From NCBI RefSeq assembly GCF_001280125.1, contig NZ_LGEG01000269.1, forward strand, positions 1-48,354: DNA of 48,354 bases, read 5' to 3'. Shown in pieces: positions 1-8,616 of this stretch. Source of the DNA: Streptomyces sp. NRRL F-6492. GTDB taxonomy: Bacteria; Actinomycetota; Actinomycetes; Streptomycetales; Streptomycetaceae. Numbering within the stretch: position 1 is the stretch's first letter; each line of letters opens with the position of its first letter. The position numbers and the translations under genes are program-made. Under the pieces are notes generated by a model, which did no database searches, was not told where the DNA came from, and saw nothing but the letters and a program-made list of their open reading frames with translations.

Positions 1-119
1 CGGGGACACCCCGTTCCCGGGGACACCCCGTTCCCGGGGACACCCCGTTCCCGGGGACACCCCGTTCCCGGGGACACCCCGTTCCCGGGGACACCCCGTC
101 CCCGGGGACACCCCGTCCC
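1..119. repeat. Seven tandem 17-bp hairpin repeats
   Basis: Seven head-to-tail copies of a 17-bp unit, five identical (CGGGGACACCCCGTTCC) and the last two ending GTCCC. Each unit is itself a small inverted repeat (CGGGG, loop ACA, CCCCG), so the array could form a row of short hairpins. It ends 2 bp before the stop codon of the minus-strand reductase gene, that is in its 3' region, where it could act in termination or be a slippage-prone minisatellite. The array may continue left of the window. Confidence 0.95.
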
Positions 120-121
120 CG

Positions 122-1018
122 TCACCCCCGTACCGCCTCCCCCGCCAGCTCCGCGAGTTCCTCCTCCGTCAGGACGAGCCCGGCCGCGGCCGCCGAGTCC
201 CGGGCCGTCTCCGGACGGCTCGCTCCCGGGATGGGCAGGACGTTCCCCGGGCGCGAGAGCAGCCAGGCGAGCGCCACCCGCTGCGGGCTGGTCCCGCGCG
301 CCCGCGCCACCCGGTGGAACGCCCCGAACTCCGGGTCCTCCTCCAGGGCGGACGTCCCGTCCAGGGAGCTGCGCGAGATCCCGCCCAGCGGGCTCCACGG
401 CAGGAAGGCGAGACCGAGGTCCGCGCACAGCCGCAGCTCCGCCTCGCCCGCGCGGACGGCGGGGGAGTACCGGTTCTGTACGGAGACGAGCCGGTCGCCC
501 AGGACCTCCCGGGCCAGCAGGATCTGCTCCGCGTCCACGTTCGAGACCCCGGCGAGGCGGACCGTGCCCGCGTCCAGCAACTCCCGCACCGCGCCGAGCG
601 ATTCGGCGTACGGGACGGCCGGGTCCGGCTTGTGCAGCTGGTACAGGCCGATCGCGTCGCCCCCGAGCCGCCGGGCCGAGGCCTCCGCCGCCCGCCGCAG
701 GTGCCCGGGCCGGCCGTCCACGGTCCAGCCGCCGCGGGCCGTCCGCCCCCGCCCGCCCTTCGTCGCCACCAGCACCCCGTCCGTGCGGCCCCCGTACGAG
801 GCCAGGGCCCGGGACACCAGGAGCTCGCCCTCGCCCGGCTCCCCGCCCGGCGGGTGGTAGGAGTCGGCGGTGTCGAGCAGGGTCACGCCCGCGTCCAGGG
901 CCGCGTGCACCGTGGCGACGGCCCGCGCCCCGCCGGGCCGCCCCTCGATGGAGAGCGGCATCGTGCCGAGCCCGACCGCCCCGACCCGTACGTCCCCCAG
1001 CATCCGGAACCGCGTCAC
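122..1018 (-). CDS. Aldo/keto reductase
   Basis: Predicted NAD(P)H-dependent aldo/keto reductase, 298 aa, cytosolic. The fold's catalytic tetrad is visible: Asp49 and Tyr54 in LLDTADSY, Lys87 in LVATKGG and His129 in LYQLHKP, followed by the SNVD and SPLGGIS segments of the cofactor-binding half. The GTG start at 1018 is chosen because it overlaps the stop of the upstream epimerase gene by 4 bp (GTGA), the usual sign of translational coupling; an ATG five codons downstream (1003) is the alternative. Longer upstream readings would run into the neighbouring gene in another frame. Substrate unknown; pairing with an epimerase/dehydratase suggests sugar or small-carbonyl chemistry, but this is inference. 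Confidence 0.9.
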   Translation of the reverse strand: MTRFRMLGDVRVGAVGLGTMPLSIEGRPGGARAVATVHAALDAGVTLLDTADSYHPPGGEPGEGELLVSRALASYGGRTDGVLVATKGGRGRTARGGWTVDGRPGHLRRAAEASARRLGGDAIGLYQLHKPDPAVPYAESLGAVRELLDAGTVRLAGVSNVDAEQILLAREVLGDRLVSVQNRYSPAVRAGEAELRLCADLGLAFLPWSPLGGISRSSLDGTSALEEDPEFGAFHRVARARGTSPQRVALAWLLSRPGNVLPIPGASRPETARDSAAAAGLVLTEEELAELAGEAVRG

Positions 1019-1938
1019 CGCACCGCTCCGACCGCCTCGGCGACGGCCCGCGCGAGCCACTCCGAGGAGTGCGTGAAGGAGTAACCCAGCTCCGTGGCCC
1101 GCGTGTTGTCCATTCCATAGGAGCGGGCGAAGGAGAACGGCGAGTTCTCCCCCGCCTCCACCTCCCCGACCGCCACCTCCCGGAACACCGTCCGGCCGCC
1201 CACCTGCCGCTCGATCTCCGCGCAGAGGTCGGCCGTGCGCAGCGGGCCGTGGGAATGCGCGTTCACCGGTCCGGTGAAGTCCGTCTCCACCGCCCAGGCG
1301 AGGAACGCGGCGATCTCCTCCACGTGGACGTAGGTCGCCGGGTGGTTCACCGCCGGCACCGCGATCGGCTCGCCGTCCCGGACGCGCCGCACGTAGTGGT
1401 CGAGCCGGCCGGTGAAGTCGTCGTCGCCGCCGAGGACGTGCGCCACCCGCACCGAGGCCCACGCGAACGGCGTCCCGGCCGCGAACACCGCCTCGGCCTG
1501 CCGCTTGCCCTCCCCGTAGTGCGCGTCGCGGAACGCCGGGTCGTCCCAGGCCGCGCCGGTGTCGACGGCGACCGACGCCAGGTCGAGGGCGGTCTCCGGG
1601 ACCGGCGCGGCCGAGTCCTCGTGCTCGTACACCTCCACCGTCGACGTCATCACATAGCGCCGGACGCGCCCCGCGAAGACCCGCCGGGCGATCTCCGCCT
1701 GGCGCGGGGTGTAGCAGACCTGGTCGAGGACGACGTCGAAGGAGCGGCCCGCGAGCGCGGACGCGAGCGCGGCCTCGTCGTCACGGTCGGCCACCAGGTG
1801 CCCGATTCCCCCGGAGGGACCGCCGGGGGCTCCGGAAGAGCCCCGGTTGAGCACCGTGACGCGATGTCCGGATTCCCGCAGGAGGGCGATGACCCGCTTG
1901 CCGAAATAGCGGTTCCCGCCGATGACCAGAACGTCCAT
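1015..1938 (-). CDS. NAD-dependent epimerase/dehydratase (extended SDR)
   Basis: 307-aa Rossmann protein of the extended short-chain dehydrogenase/reductase type. The N-terminus VLVIGGNRYFGKR is the nucleotide-binding glycine motif, Ser/Thr residues of MTSTVEVY lie near 97-104, and Tyr141-x3-Lys145 (YGEGK) is the catalytic pair. The start at 1938 (MDVLVIGG) was preferred over a GTG/ATG ten codons upstream because the Rossmann strand begins there and a GGGAG-like ribosome site precedes it. First gene of a two-gene operon with the reductase and divergent from an Lrp-type regulator 67 bp away, which may control it. Specific substrate cannot be told from sequence. Confidence 0.85.
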   Translation of the reverse strand: MDVLVIGGNRYFGKRVIALLRESGHRVTVLNRGSSGAPGGPSGGIGHLVADRDDEAALASALAGRSFDVVLDQVCYTPRQAEIARRVFAGRVRRYVMTSTVEVYEHEDSAAPVPETALDLASVAVDTGAAWDDPAFRDAHYGEGKRQAEAVFAAGTPFAWASVRVAHVLGGDDDFTGRLDHYVRRVRDGEPIAVPAVNHPATYVHVEEIAAFLAWAVETDFTGPVNAHSHGPLRTADLCAEIERQVGGRTVFREVAVGEVEAGENSPFSFARSYGMDNTRATELGYSFTHSSEWLARAVAEAVGAVR

Positions 1939-2005
1939 GAATTCCCACTCCCTCGCCTCTGGGGACAAGTGTTACGTTCGCCGTTCGCCGTCTGAAGGGG
2001 GAAAC

Positions 2006-2545
2006 ATGGGCGTTCCGACCGTCACGCCGAAGGAACCACGGCATTCGAGGAGCGCCGCCGACGAAACGTCGGCGGCCCCCTATGCGGCTTTCGACCCCGT
2101 CGACCGGCAGATCCTGGACCTCCTCCAGACCGACGGCCGGATCAAGCTGAGCGAGCTCGGCCGCCGCGTCCGGCTCAGCCCGGCGGCCGTCACCGAACGG
2201 GTCCGCCGCCTGGAGGCGAGCGGCGCGGTCACCGGCTACGGGGCCCGGGTCTCCCCGGCCCGCCTCGGCTACGGCCTCCAGGCCTTCATCCGGGTGAACC
2301 CGCACGGCGGCTACACCCTCAAGCACCCCCGCACCCTCGAACTGACCGCCCGCCCCGAGGTCCTGGAGGTCCACCACGTGGTGGGCGAGGACTGCTGGAT
2401 CCTCAAGGTCGCCGTCACCGACACCGTCCACCTCGAAGACGTCCTGGAGCAGACCTCGGCCCTCGGCCGCACCACGACCTCGATCGTCCTGTCCTCCCCG
2501 GTGGAGGGGAAGCCGCTGCTGCCGCCGGACCGCACGCGCCCCTGA
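2006..2545 (+). CDS. Lrp/AsnC family transcriptional regulator
   Basis: 179-aa regulator. After a 30-residue N-terminal extension comes the typical AsnC helix-turn-helix (FDPVDRQILDLLQTDGRI, then LSELGRRVRLSPAAVTERV), then an effector-binding RAM-like beta-alpha-beta domain with VLEVHHVVGEDCWILKV, the usual G-x-x-D/W pattern of the family. These proteins usually form octamers and sense amino acids or other small ligands. The ATG at 2006 has a purine-rich AAGGGGGA ribosome site; an upstream ATG at 1922 would overlap the divergent epimerase gene and is less likely. Divergent placement suggests it regulates the epimerase/reductase pair and itself. The ligand is unknown. Confidence 0.9.
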   Translation: MGVPTVTPKEPRHSRSAADETSAAPYAAFDPVDRQILDLLQTDGRIKLSELGRRVRLSPAAVTERVRRLEASGAVTGYGARVSPARLGYGLQAFIRVNPHGGYTLKHPRTLELTARPEVLEVHHVVGEDCWILKVAVTDTVHLEDVLEQTSALGRTTTSIVLSSPVEGKPLLPPDRTRP

Positions 2546-2568
2546 AGCCCATCCGGCTACCCCGCCCC

Positions 2569-2599
2569 TTGCCCTGACGCCGACGTCAAGGCCTACGGT
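2569..2599 (+). promoter_or_regulatory. MerR-type promoter with 19-bp spacer
   Basis: TTGCCC (2569-2574) and TACGGT (2594-2599) are separated by exactly 19 bp, longer than the normal 17. The spacer carries an inverted repeat (CCTTG ... CAAGG, outer bases 2567-2591). Overlong spacers spanning a dyad are the hallmark of promoters twisted by MerR-family activators. The predicted start falls at about 2606-2607, on the ATG of the merR gene, so the transcript is probably leaderless and autoregulated. Confidence 0.65.
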
Positions 2600-2606
2600 C
2601 GGGGGC

Positions 2607-3011
2607 ATGCGCATCGGAGAGCTGGCCGAGCGGGCCGGGACCACCACGCGGACCCTGCGGTACTACGAGTCCCGCGGTCTCCTGACCGCCCGGCGCACGG
2701 ACCGGGGGCACCGCACGTACGACGAGGACGACCTGCGGCTCCTCCAGCAGATCAGGACCCTCCAGGACTTCGGGTTCGAGCTGGAGGAGACGCGGCCGTT
2801 CGTCGACTGCCTGCGCGCGGGGCACCCGGCGGGGGACGCGTGTCCCGCGTCGATCGCCGTCTACCGGCGCAAGGTCGCCGAGCTGGACGGGCTGATCGAG
2901 CAGCTCCGGGCGGTGCGCGCCCAGGTGGGCGCCCAGCTGCTGCGGGCCGAGGCGGAGCTGCCGCACGGCCCGGAACCCCGGTGCGAACTGACCACGGACA
3001 CGGAGGAGTGA
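2607..3011 (+). CDS. MerR family regulator, thioredoxin-linked
   Basis: 134-aa MerR-family regulator: winged helix-turn-helix at residues 1-38 (RIGELAERAGTTTRTLRYYE), second wing/arginine region to about 70, then a long dimerisation helix (85-115). Three cysteines, Cys68, Cys79 and Cys126, lie at the start of and after that helix, where MerR proteins bind metals or sense oxidants. It has no obvious ribosome site and its promoter places transcription start at the ATG, so it is likely leaderless. The thioredoxin gene begins 5 bp after its stop, so the pair forms one operon; a thiol or electrophile sensor controlling a thioredoxin is a reasonable inference. The true inducer is not known. Confidence 0.9.
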   Translation: MRIGELAERAGTTTRTLRYYESRGLLTARRTDRGHRTYDEDDLRLLQQIRTLQDFGFELEETRPFVDCLRAGHPAGDACPASIAVYRRKVAELDGLIEQLRAVRAQVGAQLLRAEAELPHGPEPRCELTTDTEE

Positions 3012-3016
3012 CGGAC

Positions 3017-3358
3017 ATGACGACGAACACCACGGGCGTGACCGAGGTGACGGACGCGGACTTCGACACGGAGGTGCTGGGCTCGGGGCCGCCGGTCCTG
3101 GTGAAGTTCACCGCCGAGTGGTGCGGGCCGTGCCGGCAGCTGAAGCCGGTGCTCGGCGCGCTCGCCCAGGAGGAGGCCGGACGCCTCCGGATCGTCGAGA
3201 TCGACGTGGACCGCAACCCGGGGACCACGGTGCGCTACGGGGTCCTCGCCACCCCGACCCTCATGGTCTTCCGGGCCGGCGAGCCCGTGAAGTCCCTGGT
3301 GGGCGCCCGCCCGAAGCGCCGCCTCCTGGAGGAGCTGGAGGACGTGCTCGGCTCCTGA
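3017..3358 (+). CDS. trxA: Thioredoxin
   Basis: 113-aa thioredoxin, a normal length. The redox site is W35-C36-G-P-C39, with the cis-proline at residue 80 (ATPTLMVF) and the fold's VLVKFTAEW and IVEIDVD strands. It reduces protein disulfides in the cytosol and is recharged by thioredoxin reductase, which is not in this window. ATG at 3017 has a GGAGGAG ribosome site inside the end of merR. Streptomyces genomes hold several thioredoxins; the MerR partner suggests this is an inducible, stress-related copy. A hairpin terminator follows at 3378. Confidence 0.93.
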   Translation: MTTNTTGVTEVTDADFDTEVLGSGPPVLVKFTAEWCGPCRQLKPVLGALAQEEAGRLRIVEIDVDRNPGTTVRYGVLATPTLMVFRAGEPVKSLVGARPKRRLLEELEDVLGS

Positions 3359-3377
3359 GCCGCCGGGGCTCCCGCAC

Positions 3378-3400
3378 CCGCCGGGAGGCACTCCCGGCGG
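3378..3400 (+). terminator. Hairpin terminator after trxA
   Basis: Perfect 10-bp inverted repeat CCGCCGGGAG / CTCCCGGCGG with a 3-nt loop, 19 bp after the thioredoxin stop. There is no U tract, as is usual in Streptomyces terminators. Confidence 0.7.
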
Positions 3401-3421
3401 CCCGTGCCAGACTCGGGCGGC

Positions 3422-3907
3422 ATGAACCGTGATCACGACACGACCGGTCTGACCGTCGGGGACCGCGACCCCGAGCTGGCTGAGCTCCTCGACCGGGGGC
3501 TCGACGCGTACAACTTCGCGGCCACCGGGACCGGCCCCGAGGACCAGAGCGAGTTCTCGGTGAAGGCCGTCGATCCGGCGACCGGCGAGGTCGTCGGCGG
3601 GATCACGGCCTGGACCTGGGCCGGACTGCTCGGCATCGGCATGCTCTGGGTCCACGAGGAGCACCGCCGCGACGGCTGGGGCGGCAGGCTCCTCCGCGCC
3701 GCAGAGGAGGAGGCCCGCCGTCGCGGCTGCGACCGGGCCACCGTCTCCTCCTTCACCTTCCAGGCCCCGGACTTCTACCGCCGGCACGGCTATGTGGAGA
3801 CCGGCCGCACCCTCGGCATCCCGGGCGGCGCCGAGGACGTCCACTTCCACAAGGACCTGACCGGGAACCCGGCGGACGGAGAACGGGAAAACCCCGACCG
3901 GAATTGA
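3422..3907 (+). CDS. GNAT family N-acetyltransferase
   Basis: 161-aa acyl-CoA-dependent N-acetyltransferase of the GNAT fold. Strand beta4 with the oxyanion region is GIGMLWVHEEHRRDGWGGRLL (motif A, with R/Q-x-x-G-x-G/A written RRDGWGG), followed by helix LLRAAEEEARRRGC and the C-terminal FYRRHGYVETGR strand typical of the family. Start at ATG 3422; no good ribosome site precedes it, and CAGACT upstream could be a -10 for a leaderless message. Substrate unknown. Last gene before the AT-rich helD leader. Confidence 0.88.
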   Translation: MNRDHDTTGLTVGDRDPELAELLDRGLDAYNFAATGTGPEDQSEFSVKAVDPATGEVVGGITAWTWAGLLGIGMLWVHEEHRRDGWGGRLLRAAEEEARRRGCDRATVSSFTFQAPDFYRRHGYVETGRTLGIPGGAEDVHFHKDLTGNPADGERENPDRN

Positions 3908-3934
3908 CAGTCGGGGTGTTGTGAAGCGTATATT
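3904..3934 (+). promoter_or_regulatory. Candidate promoter of the helD gene
   Basis: Consensus-like TTGACA (3904-3909) overlaps the end of the acetyltransferase gene and is followed 19 bp later by TATATT (3929-3934); shifting the -10 to GTATAT gives an 18-bp spacer. The region is far more AT-rich than its surroundings. A start near 3941 would give a leader of about 92 nt. Confidence 0.5.
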
Positions 3935-3944
3935 GATGGATTCC

Positions 3945-3995
3945 GTGTCTGCATATCAAAAAAGCGCACCCAGGTGCGCCTTTGAGTCACGGTGA
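3945..3995 (+). promoter_or_regulatory. helD leader: hairpin and possible leader peptide
   Basis: The leader carries a perfect 7-bp stem (GCGCACC 3964-3970, loop CA, GGTGCGC 3973-3979) flanked by A-rich sequence before and CTTT after, shaped like a small bidirectional terminator. A GTG at 3945 opens a 16-codon frame ending in TGA (3993-3995) that runs through the hairpin and uses TCT, TAT, CAA, AAA and TTT, which are rare in this genome. This layout would suit transcription attenuation by a translated leader, but the peptide has only a weak ribosome site and translation is unproven. Confidence 0.3.
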
Positions 3996-4032
3996 ATCTC
4001 AATAAACGCACTGTATCGCGCCGGGAGTCGAA

Positions 4033-6267
4033 TTGTCAACCGAGGAATTTCGGAACGAACAACAATTCATCACCGATCTCTACACACGACTCGACGACCT
4101 GAGGGACCAGGCCGAGGCCGCCGTCGACCGCGCCCTGCGCACCCCCGGCACCGGCGGCAACCAGGGCCGGCTCGAACGGGACGTGATGGTCGCCGAGCAG
4201 TCCGGGCTGCTCGCCGCGCTCGACGCGGGGGAGAGCGGGCTCTGCTTCGGCCGGCTCGTCTTCCGCGACGGGCGCGACCACCACATCGGCCGGCTCGGCA
4301 TCCGCGAGGACGACCCGAACCGCACCCCCCTCGTCGTCGACTGGCGCGCCGAGGTCGCCCGCCCCTTCTACCTCGCCACCGGGTACGAGCCGATGGGCCT
4401 CTCCCGCCGCCGCCACATCGGCACCACCGGCCGCACGGTCACCGCCCTCCACGACGAGGTCCTCGACCTCGCCGACGCCACCCGCACCGGGCACGAGAGC
4501 CGGGACGCCGACGAGGTGCTGCTCGCCTCGCTCGACGCCGCCCGCACCGGCCGCATGCACGACATCGTGCAGACCATCCAGGCCGAGCAGGACGCCATCA
4601 TCCGTTCCCCGCACCGGGGCGTCCTCGTCGTGGAGGGCGGCCCCGGCACCGGCAAGACCGCCGTCGCCCTGCACCGGGCCGCGTACCTCCTCTACGCCCA
4701 CCGCGAGCAGCTCGCCCGGCGGGCCGTCCTCATCGTCGGCCCCAACCCCGCCTTCCTCGGCTACATCGCCAACGTGCTGCCCTCCCTCGGCGAGACCGGC
4801 GTCCTGCTCGCCACCCCCGCCGAGCTCTTCCCCGGCGTCCGCGCCACCGGCACCGACGCCCCCCGGGCCGCCGCCGTCAAGGGCTCCGCCGCCATGGCCG
4901 ACGCCCTCGCCGCCGCCGTACGGGACCGCCAGCGGGTCCCCGAGCGCGGCGAGCCCCTCGTCGTCCCGCACGACGACGGCGACCTGGTCGTCGACTGGGA
5001 CATGGCCCTGGAGGCCCGCCACAAGGCCCGCGAGACCGCCCTCCCGCACAACCTCGCCCGCCCCTACTTCGTCTTCCGGATCCTCGACGCCCTCGCCGAG
5101 CAGCTCGCCGACCGCATCGGCGCCGACCCCTACGGCGGCCCCAACTTCCTCGGCCCCGACGACATCGCCCTGCTCGCCAAGGGCATCGCCGCCAACCCCG
5201 AGGTGTACGCGGCCCTCGACACCCTCTGGCCCGCCCTCACCCCACGGGACTTCCTCGCCGACTACCTCACCGAGCCCACCCACCTGCCCGACGCCGACGC
5301 GGACGCGATCCGGCGCGAGGGCGGCGCGTGGACCCCGGCCGACGTGCCCCTGCTCGACGAGGCCGCCGAACTGCTCGGCGAGGACGACTCGGCCCTCCGC
5401 GCCACCGAGGAGGCCGAGCGGCAGAAGCGGATCCAGTACGCGCAGGGCGTCCTCGACGTCTCCTACGCCTCCCGCACCTACGAGTTCGAGGACAAGGAGG
5501 AGCAGGACAAGGACGCCTCCGAGGTCCTCTCCGCCCACGACATCATCGACGCCGAGCGGTTCGCCGAGCGCCACGAGGAGGCCGACCACCGCACCGCCGC
5601 CGAGCGGGCCGCCGCCGACCGCACCTGGGCCTTCGGGCACATCATCGTCGACGAGGCCCAGGAGCTCTCCGCGATGGCCTGGCGGCTCCTGATGCGCCGC
5701 AGCCCCACCCGCTCCATGACCCTGGTCGGGGACCCGGCCCAGACCGGCGACCCGGCCGGCGTCGGCGCCTGGCGGGACATCCTCGGCCCGTACGTGGAGG
5801 ACCGCTGGGAGCTGGTCCGGCTCGGCGTCAACTACCGCACGCCCGCCGAGATCATGGCCGTCGCCGCCGACGTGCGGCGCGAGGCCGACCCCGGCTTCGA
5901 GCCGCCGAGCTCGGTCCGCTCCACCGGCGTCGAGCCCTGGGACCGCACGGTCGAGGACCCGGTCGAGGAGGCCGCCGACGCGGTCGCCGCCGAGCGGCGC
6001 CCCGACGGACGGCTCGCCGTGATCGCCCCGCCGGAGCTGCACCCGGCCCTGGCCGGCGCCCTCCCGGACGCCGCCCGCGGCCCGGCCCCCGACCTGACCC
6101 GGCCGGTGGTCCTGCTCGACCCCCGGCAGGCCAAGGGCCTGGAGTTCGACACGGTCCTCGTCGTCGACCCGGACGGCATCCGGGCCGGCGCCCCGCACGG
6201 CGTGAACGACCTGTACGTGGCGCTGACCCGGGCCACCCAGCGCCTGGGCGTGATCAGGCCCGCGTGA
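4033..6267 (+). CDS. HelD-family RNA polymerase-associated ATPase
   Basis: 744-aa UvrD/Rep-like superfamily-1 ATPase of the HelD group. HelD proteins use ATP to pull stalled or inactive RNA polymerase off DNA; a Streptomyces member (HelR) protects against rifamycins. Seen here: an N-terminal coiled-coil arm (about 1-60), Walker A GGPGTGKT at 202-209, Walker B IIVDEAQE at 537-544, motif III GDPAQT at 566-571, NYRTPAE, and the C-terminal motifs QAKGLEFDTVLVVDP and LYVALTRATQ. An acidic stretch at 483-495 lies in the secondary arm region. The start is TTG at 4033 with GGGAG five bases upstream; no ATG or GTG fits better. Whether this is the rifamycin-protective type or a general recycling factor cannot be decided by eye. 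Convergent with glgB (18 bp apart). Confidence 0.9.
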   Translation: MSTEEFRNEQQFITDLYTRLDDLRDQAEAAVDRALRTPGTGGNQGRLERDVMVAEQSGLLAALDAGESGLCFGRLVFRDGRDHHIGRLGIREDDPNRTPLVVDWRAEVARPFYLATGYEPMGLSRRRHIGTTGRTVTALHDEVLDLADATRTGHESRDADEVLLASLDAARTGRMHDIVQTIQAEQDAIIRSPHRGVLVVEGGPGTGKTAVALHRAAYLLYAHREQLARRAVLIVGPNPAFLGYIANVLPSLGETGVLLATPAELFPGVRATGTDAPRAAAVKGSAAMADALAAAVRDRQRVPERGEPLVVPHDDGDLVVDWDMALEARHKARETALPHNLARPYFVFRILDALAEQLADRIGADPYGGPNFLGPDDIALLAKGIAANPEVYAALDTLWPALTPRDFLADYLTEPTHLPDADADAIRREGGAWTPADVPLLDEAAELLGEDDSALRATEEAERQKRIQYAQGVLDVSYASRTYEFEDKEEQDKDASEVLSAHDIIDAERFAERHEEADHRTAAERAAADRTWAFGHIIVDEAQELSAMAWRLLMRRSPTRSMTLVGDPAQTGDPAGVGAWRDILGPYVEDRWELVRLGVNYRTPAEIMAVAADVRREADPGFEPPSSVRSTGVEPWDRTVEDPVEEAADAVAAERRPDGRLAVIAPPELHPALAGALPDAARGPAPDLTRPVVLLDPRQAKGLEFDTVLVVDPDGIRAGAPHGVNDLYVALTRATQRLGVIRPA

Positions 6268-6285
6268 TCACGCCCGCCGTGCCCT

Positions 6286-8616
6286 TCAAGCCGGCCTGAG
6301 CCAGACCGTCGCCAGCGGCGGCAGCGTCATCCGCACGCTGGACGAGCGTCCGTGCCACGGCACCGACTCGGTCTTCACCGGGTCGGTGCCGACCACGTCC
6401 GAGCCCCCGTAGCGGCCCGCGTCCGTGTTCAGCACCTCCGTCCAGGCCGCGAAGGTGTCCGGCACCCCGAGCCGGTAGTCGTGCCGCACCACCGGCGAGA
6501 AGTTCGACACGGCGAGCAGCGGCGAGCCGAAGCCGTCGAAGCGCAGGAACGCGAAGACGTTGTCCTCGGCCGCGTCCCCGACCACCCACTCGAACCCCTC
6601 GGGCGAGGTGTCCCGCTCCCACAGCGACGGCGTCACCGTGTACACCGTGTTCAGGTCGCGGACCAGGTCCCGCACGCCCCGGTGGTCGGCCTCCGCCCCG
6701 TACTCCGGGTCGAGCAGCCACCAGTCCGGGCCCTGGTCCGCCGACCACTCCCCGCCCTGCGCGAACTCCTGGCCCATGTAAAGAAGTTGCTTGCCGGGGT
6801 GGGCCCACATGAAGCCCAGGTAGGCGCGGTGGTTCGCCCGCTGCTGCCACCAGTCGCCCGGCATCTTCGACACCAGGGCCCGCTTGCCGTGCACCACCTC
6901 GTCGTGCGAGATCGGCAGGATGTAGTTCTCGCTGTACGCGTACACCATCGAGAACGTCATCTCGTCGTGGTGGTACTTCCGGTGCACCGGCTCCTTCTGC
7001 ACGTACTCCAGGGAGTCGTGCATCCAGCCCATGTTCCACTTCATGCCGAAGCCGAGGCCGCCGAAGCCGCCCGGACCCACCTGGTCCGTCGGCCGCGTCA
7101 CCCCGTCCCAGGCGGTGGACTCCTCGGCGAAGGTCACGATCCCCGGGCAGCGCCGGTACACGGTCGCGTTCATCTCCTGGAGGAACGCCACCGCGTCCGG
7201 GTTCTCCCGGCCGCCGAACTCGTTCGGCACCCACTCGCCGTGCTCGCGCGAGTAGTCCAGGTAGAGCATCGAGGCGACCGCGTCCACCCGCAGGCCGTCG
7301 ATGTGGAACTCCTGGCACCAGTACACGGCGTTGGCGACGAGGAAGTTCCGCACCTCCTTGCGGCCGTAGTCGAACTCCAGGGTCCCCCAGTCCGGGTGGT
7401 GCGACCGGCGCGGGTCCTCGTGCTCGTACAGCGGCCGCCCGTCGAACTCCGCCAGCGCCCAGTCGTCCTTCGGGAAGTGCGCCGGGACCCAGTCCATCAG
7501 GACCCCGATCCCCGCCCGGTGCAGCGCGTCCACCAGGTGCTTGAAGTCGTCCGGGGTGCCCATGCGGGCCGTCGGCGCGTAGAAGCCGGTCACCTGGTAG
7601 CCCCACGAGCCGCCGAAGGGGTGCTCGGCGACCGGCATGAACTCCACGTGCGTGAAGCCGAGGTCGCGCACGTACGCGGGCAGCTGCTCGGCCAGCTCGC
7701 GGTAGGTCAGCCCGGGACGCCAGGACGCCAGGTGCACCTCGTACACCGACAGCGGGGACTCGTGCGCCGGGCGCGCGCCCCGCCGTTCCATCCACTCCCC
7801 GTCGCTCCACGCGTGGTGCGACTCGGTGACGATCGACGCGGTGTTCGGCGGGCACTCGGTCCGCCGGGCCATCGGGTCCGCCCGCAGCGTGTGCGAGCCG
7901 TCGGGGCGGGCGATGTCGTACTTGTAGGCCGTGCCCTCGCCGAGGCCGGGCACGAACAGCTCCCACACGCCCGTCGAGCCGAGCGAGCGCATCGGCAGGC
8001 CCGCGCCCCAGTACGTGAACTCGCCGGTGAGCCGCACCCCGCGCGCGTTCGGCGCCCAGACCGCGAAGCGGGTGCCGGTCACGCCCTCGTGCGTCATGAT
8101 CCGGGAGCCGAGCGCCGTCCACAGCTCCTCGTGCCGGCCCTCCCCGATCAGGTGCAGATCGAGGTCGCCGAGCGAGGGCAGGAAGCGGTACGGGTCCTGG
8201 ACCTCCAGCTCCGTGCCCCCGGGGCCTTCGTCGTAGCGCACCCGCAGCTCGTACGCCGGCACCTTCCGCAGCAGCGGCAGCAGCCCGGAGAAGAGGCCGT
8301 CCCCGTCGTCGTGGAGCACGACCCGGCGGCCCTTGGTGAGGACGGCGACCTCCCGGGCGAACGGGCGCAGCACCCGCACCACCACCCCGCCGCGCACCGG
8401 GTGCGCGCCGAGCACCCCGTGCGGGTCGTGGTGCTCCCCGGCGAGCAGCCGGGCCCGGTCGCCCGGGTCGAGCGGTGGCGCCTTCCGTACGGCGGGCCGC
8501 TCCGGCGCCGGCTCCTTCCGCACGGCGGGCAGGTCCGCCGCGGACGCCTTCCTGGCAGTGGCTGACGCGGGCGCCTTCTTGGCAGTGGACGTCTTTCCTG
8601 CGGATCGGGCGGTCAC
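6286..8616 (-). CDS. glgB: 1,4-alpha-glucan branching enzyme
   Basis: 776-aa GH13 branching enzyme that introduces alpha-1,6 branches into linear alpha-1,4-glucan. An Ala/Lys/Pro-rich extension (1-50) is followed by an N1 domain, a CBM48 around 170-270 and the TIM barrel. Catalytic residues: Asp445 in [10 protein letters not shown], Glu498 in TFAEEST and Asp572 in [10 protein letters not shown]. The GTG at 8616 has a strong AGGAGG site seven bases upstream. It is the last gene of the minus-strand glgE-treS-pep2-glgB set, 166 bp after pep2, and in the GlgE pathway it acts on the maltosyl chains made by GlgE. The extension before CBM48 is longer than in E. coli GlgB, as is usual in actinomycetes. 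Confidence 0.97.
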   Translation of the reverse strand: MTARSAGKTSTAKKAPASATARKASAADLPAVRKEPAPERPAVRKAPPLDPGDRARLLAGEHHDPHGVLGAHPVRGGVVVRVLRPFAREVAVLTKGRRVVLHDDGDGLFSGLLPLLRKVPAYELRVRYDEGPGGTELEVQDPYRFLPSLGDLDLHLIGEGRHEELWTALGSRIMTHEGVTGTRFAVWAPNARGVRLTGEFTYWGAGLPMRSLGSTGVWELFVPGLGEGTAYKYDIARPDGSHTLRADPMARRTECPPNTASIVTESHHAWSDGEWMERRGARPAHESPLSVYEVHLASWRPGLTYRELAEQLPAYVRDLGFTHVEFMPVAEHPFGGSWGYQVTGFYAPTARMGTPDDFKHLVDALHRAGIGVLMDWVPAHFPKDDWALAEFDGRPLYEHEDPRRSHHPDWGTLEFDYGRKEVRNFLVANAVYWCQEFHIDGLRVDAVASMLYLDYSREHGEWVPNEFGGRENPDAVAFLQEMNATVYRRCPGIVTFAEESTAWDGVTRPTDQVGPGGFGGLGFGMKWNMGWMHDSLEYVQKEPVHRKYHHDEMTFSMVYAYSENYILPISHDEVVHGKRALVSKMPGDWWQQRANHRAYLGFMWAHPGKQLLYMGQEFAQGGEWSADQGPDWWLLDPEYGAEADHRGVRDLVRDLNTVYTVTPSLWERDTSPEGFEWVVGDAAEDNVFAFLRFDGFGSPLLAVSNFSPVVRHDYRLGVPDTFAAWTEVLNTDAGRYGGSDVVGTDPVKTESVPWHGRSSSVRMTLPPLATVWLRPA

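Noticed and set aside
1..119. CRISPR array
   Set aside because: Units are contiguous 17-mers without unique spacers and no cas genes are present.
3908..4032. Rifamycin-associated element upstream of the helicase-like gene
   Set aside because: The only inverted repeat is the GCGCACC/GGTGCGC hairpin; I see no long G/C-flanked palindrome of the kind described for rifamycin-inducible genes, so rifamycin control is not claimed.
4036..6198. Long open frame antisense to helD (720 codons)
   Set aside because: Val/Gly/Glu-rich shadow of a high-GC gene; third-position G/C bias fits only the plus-strand frame. The same applies to the long antisense frames across glgB, treS/glgE, the M4 protease, glgX and the oligopeptide operon.
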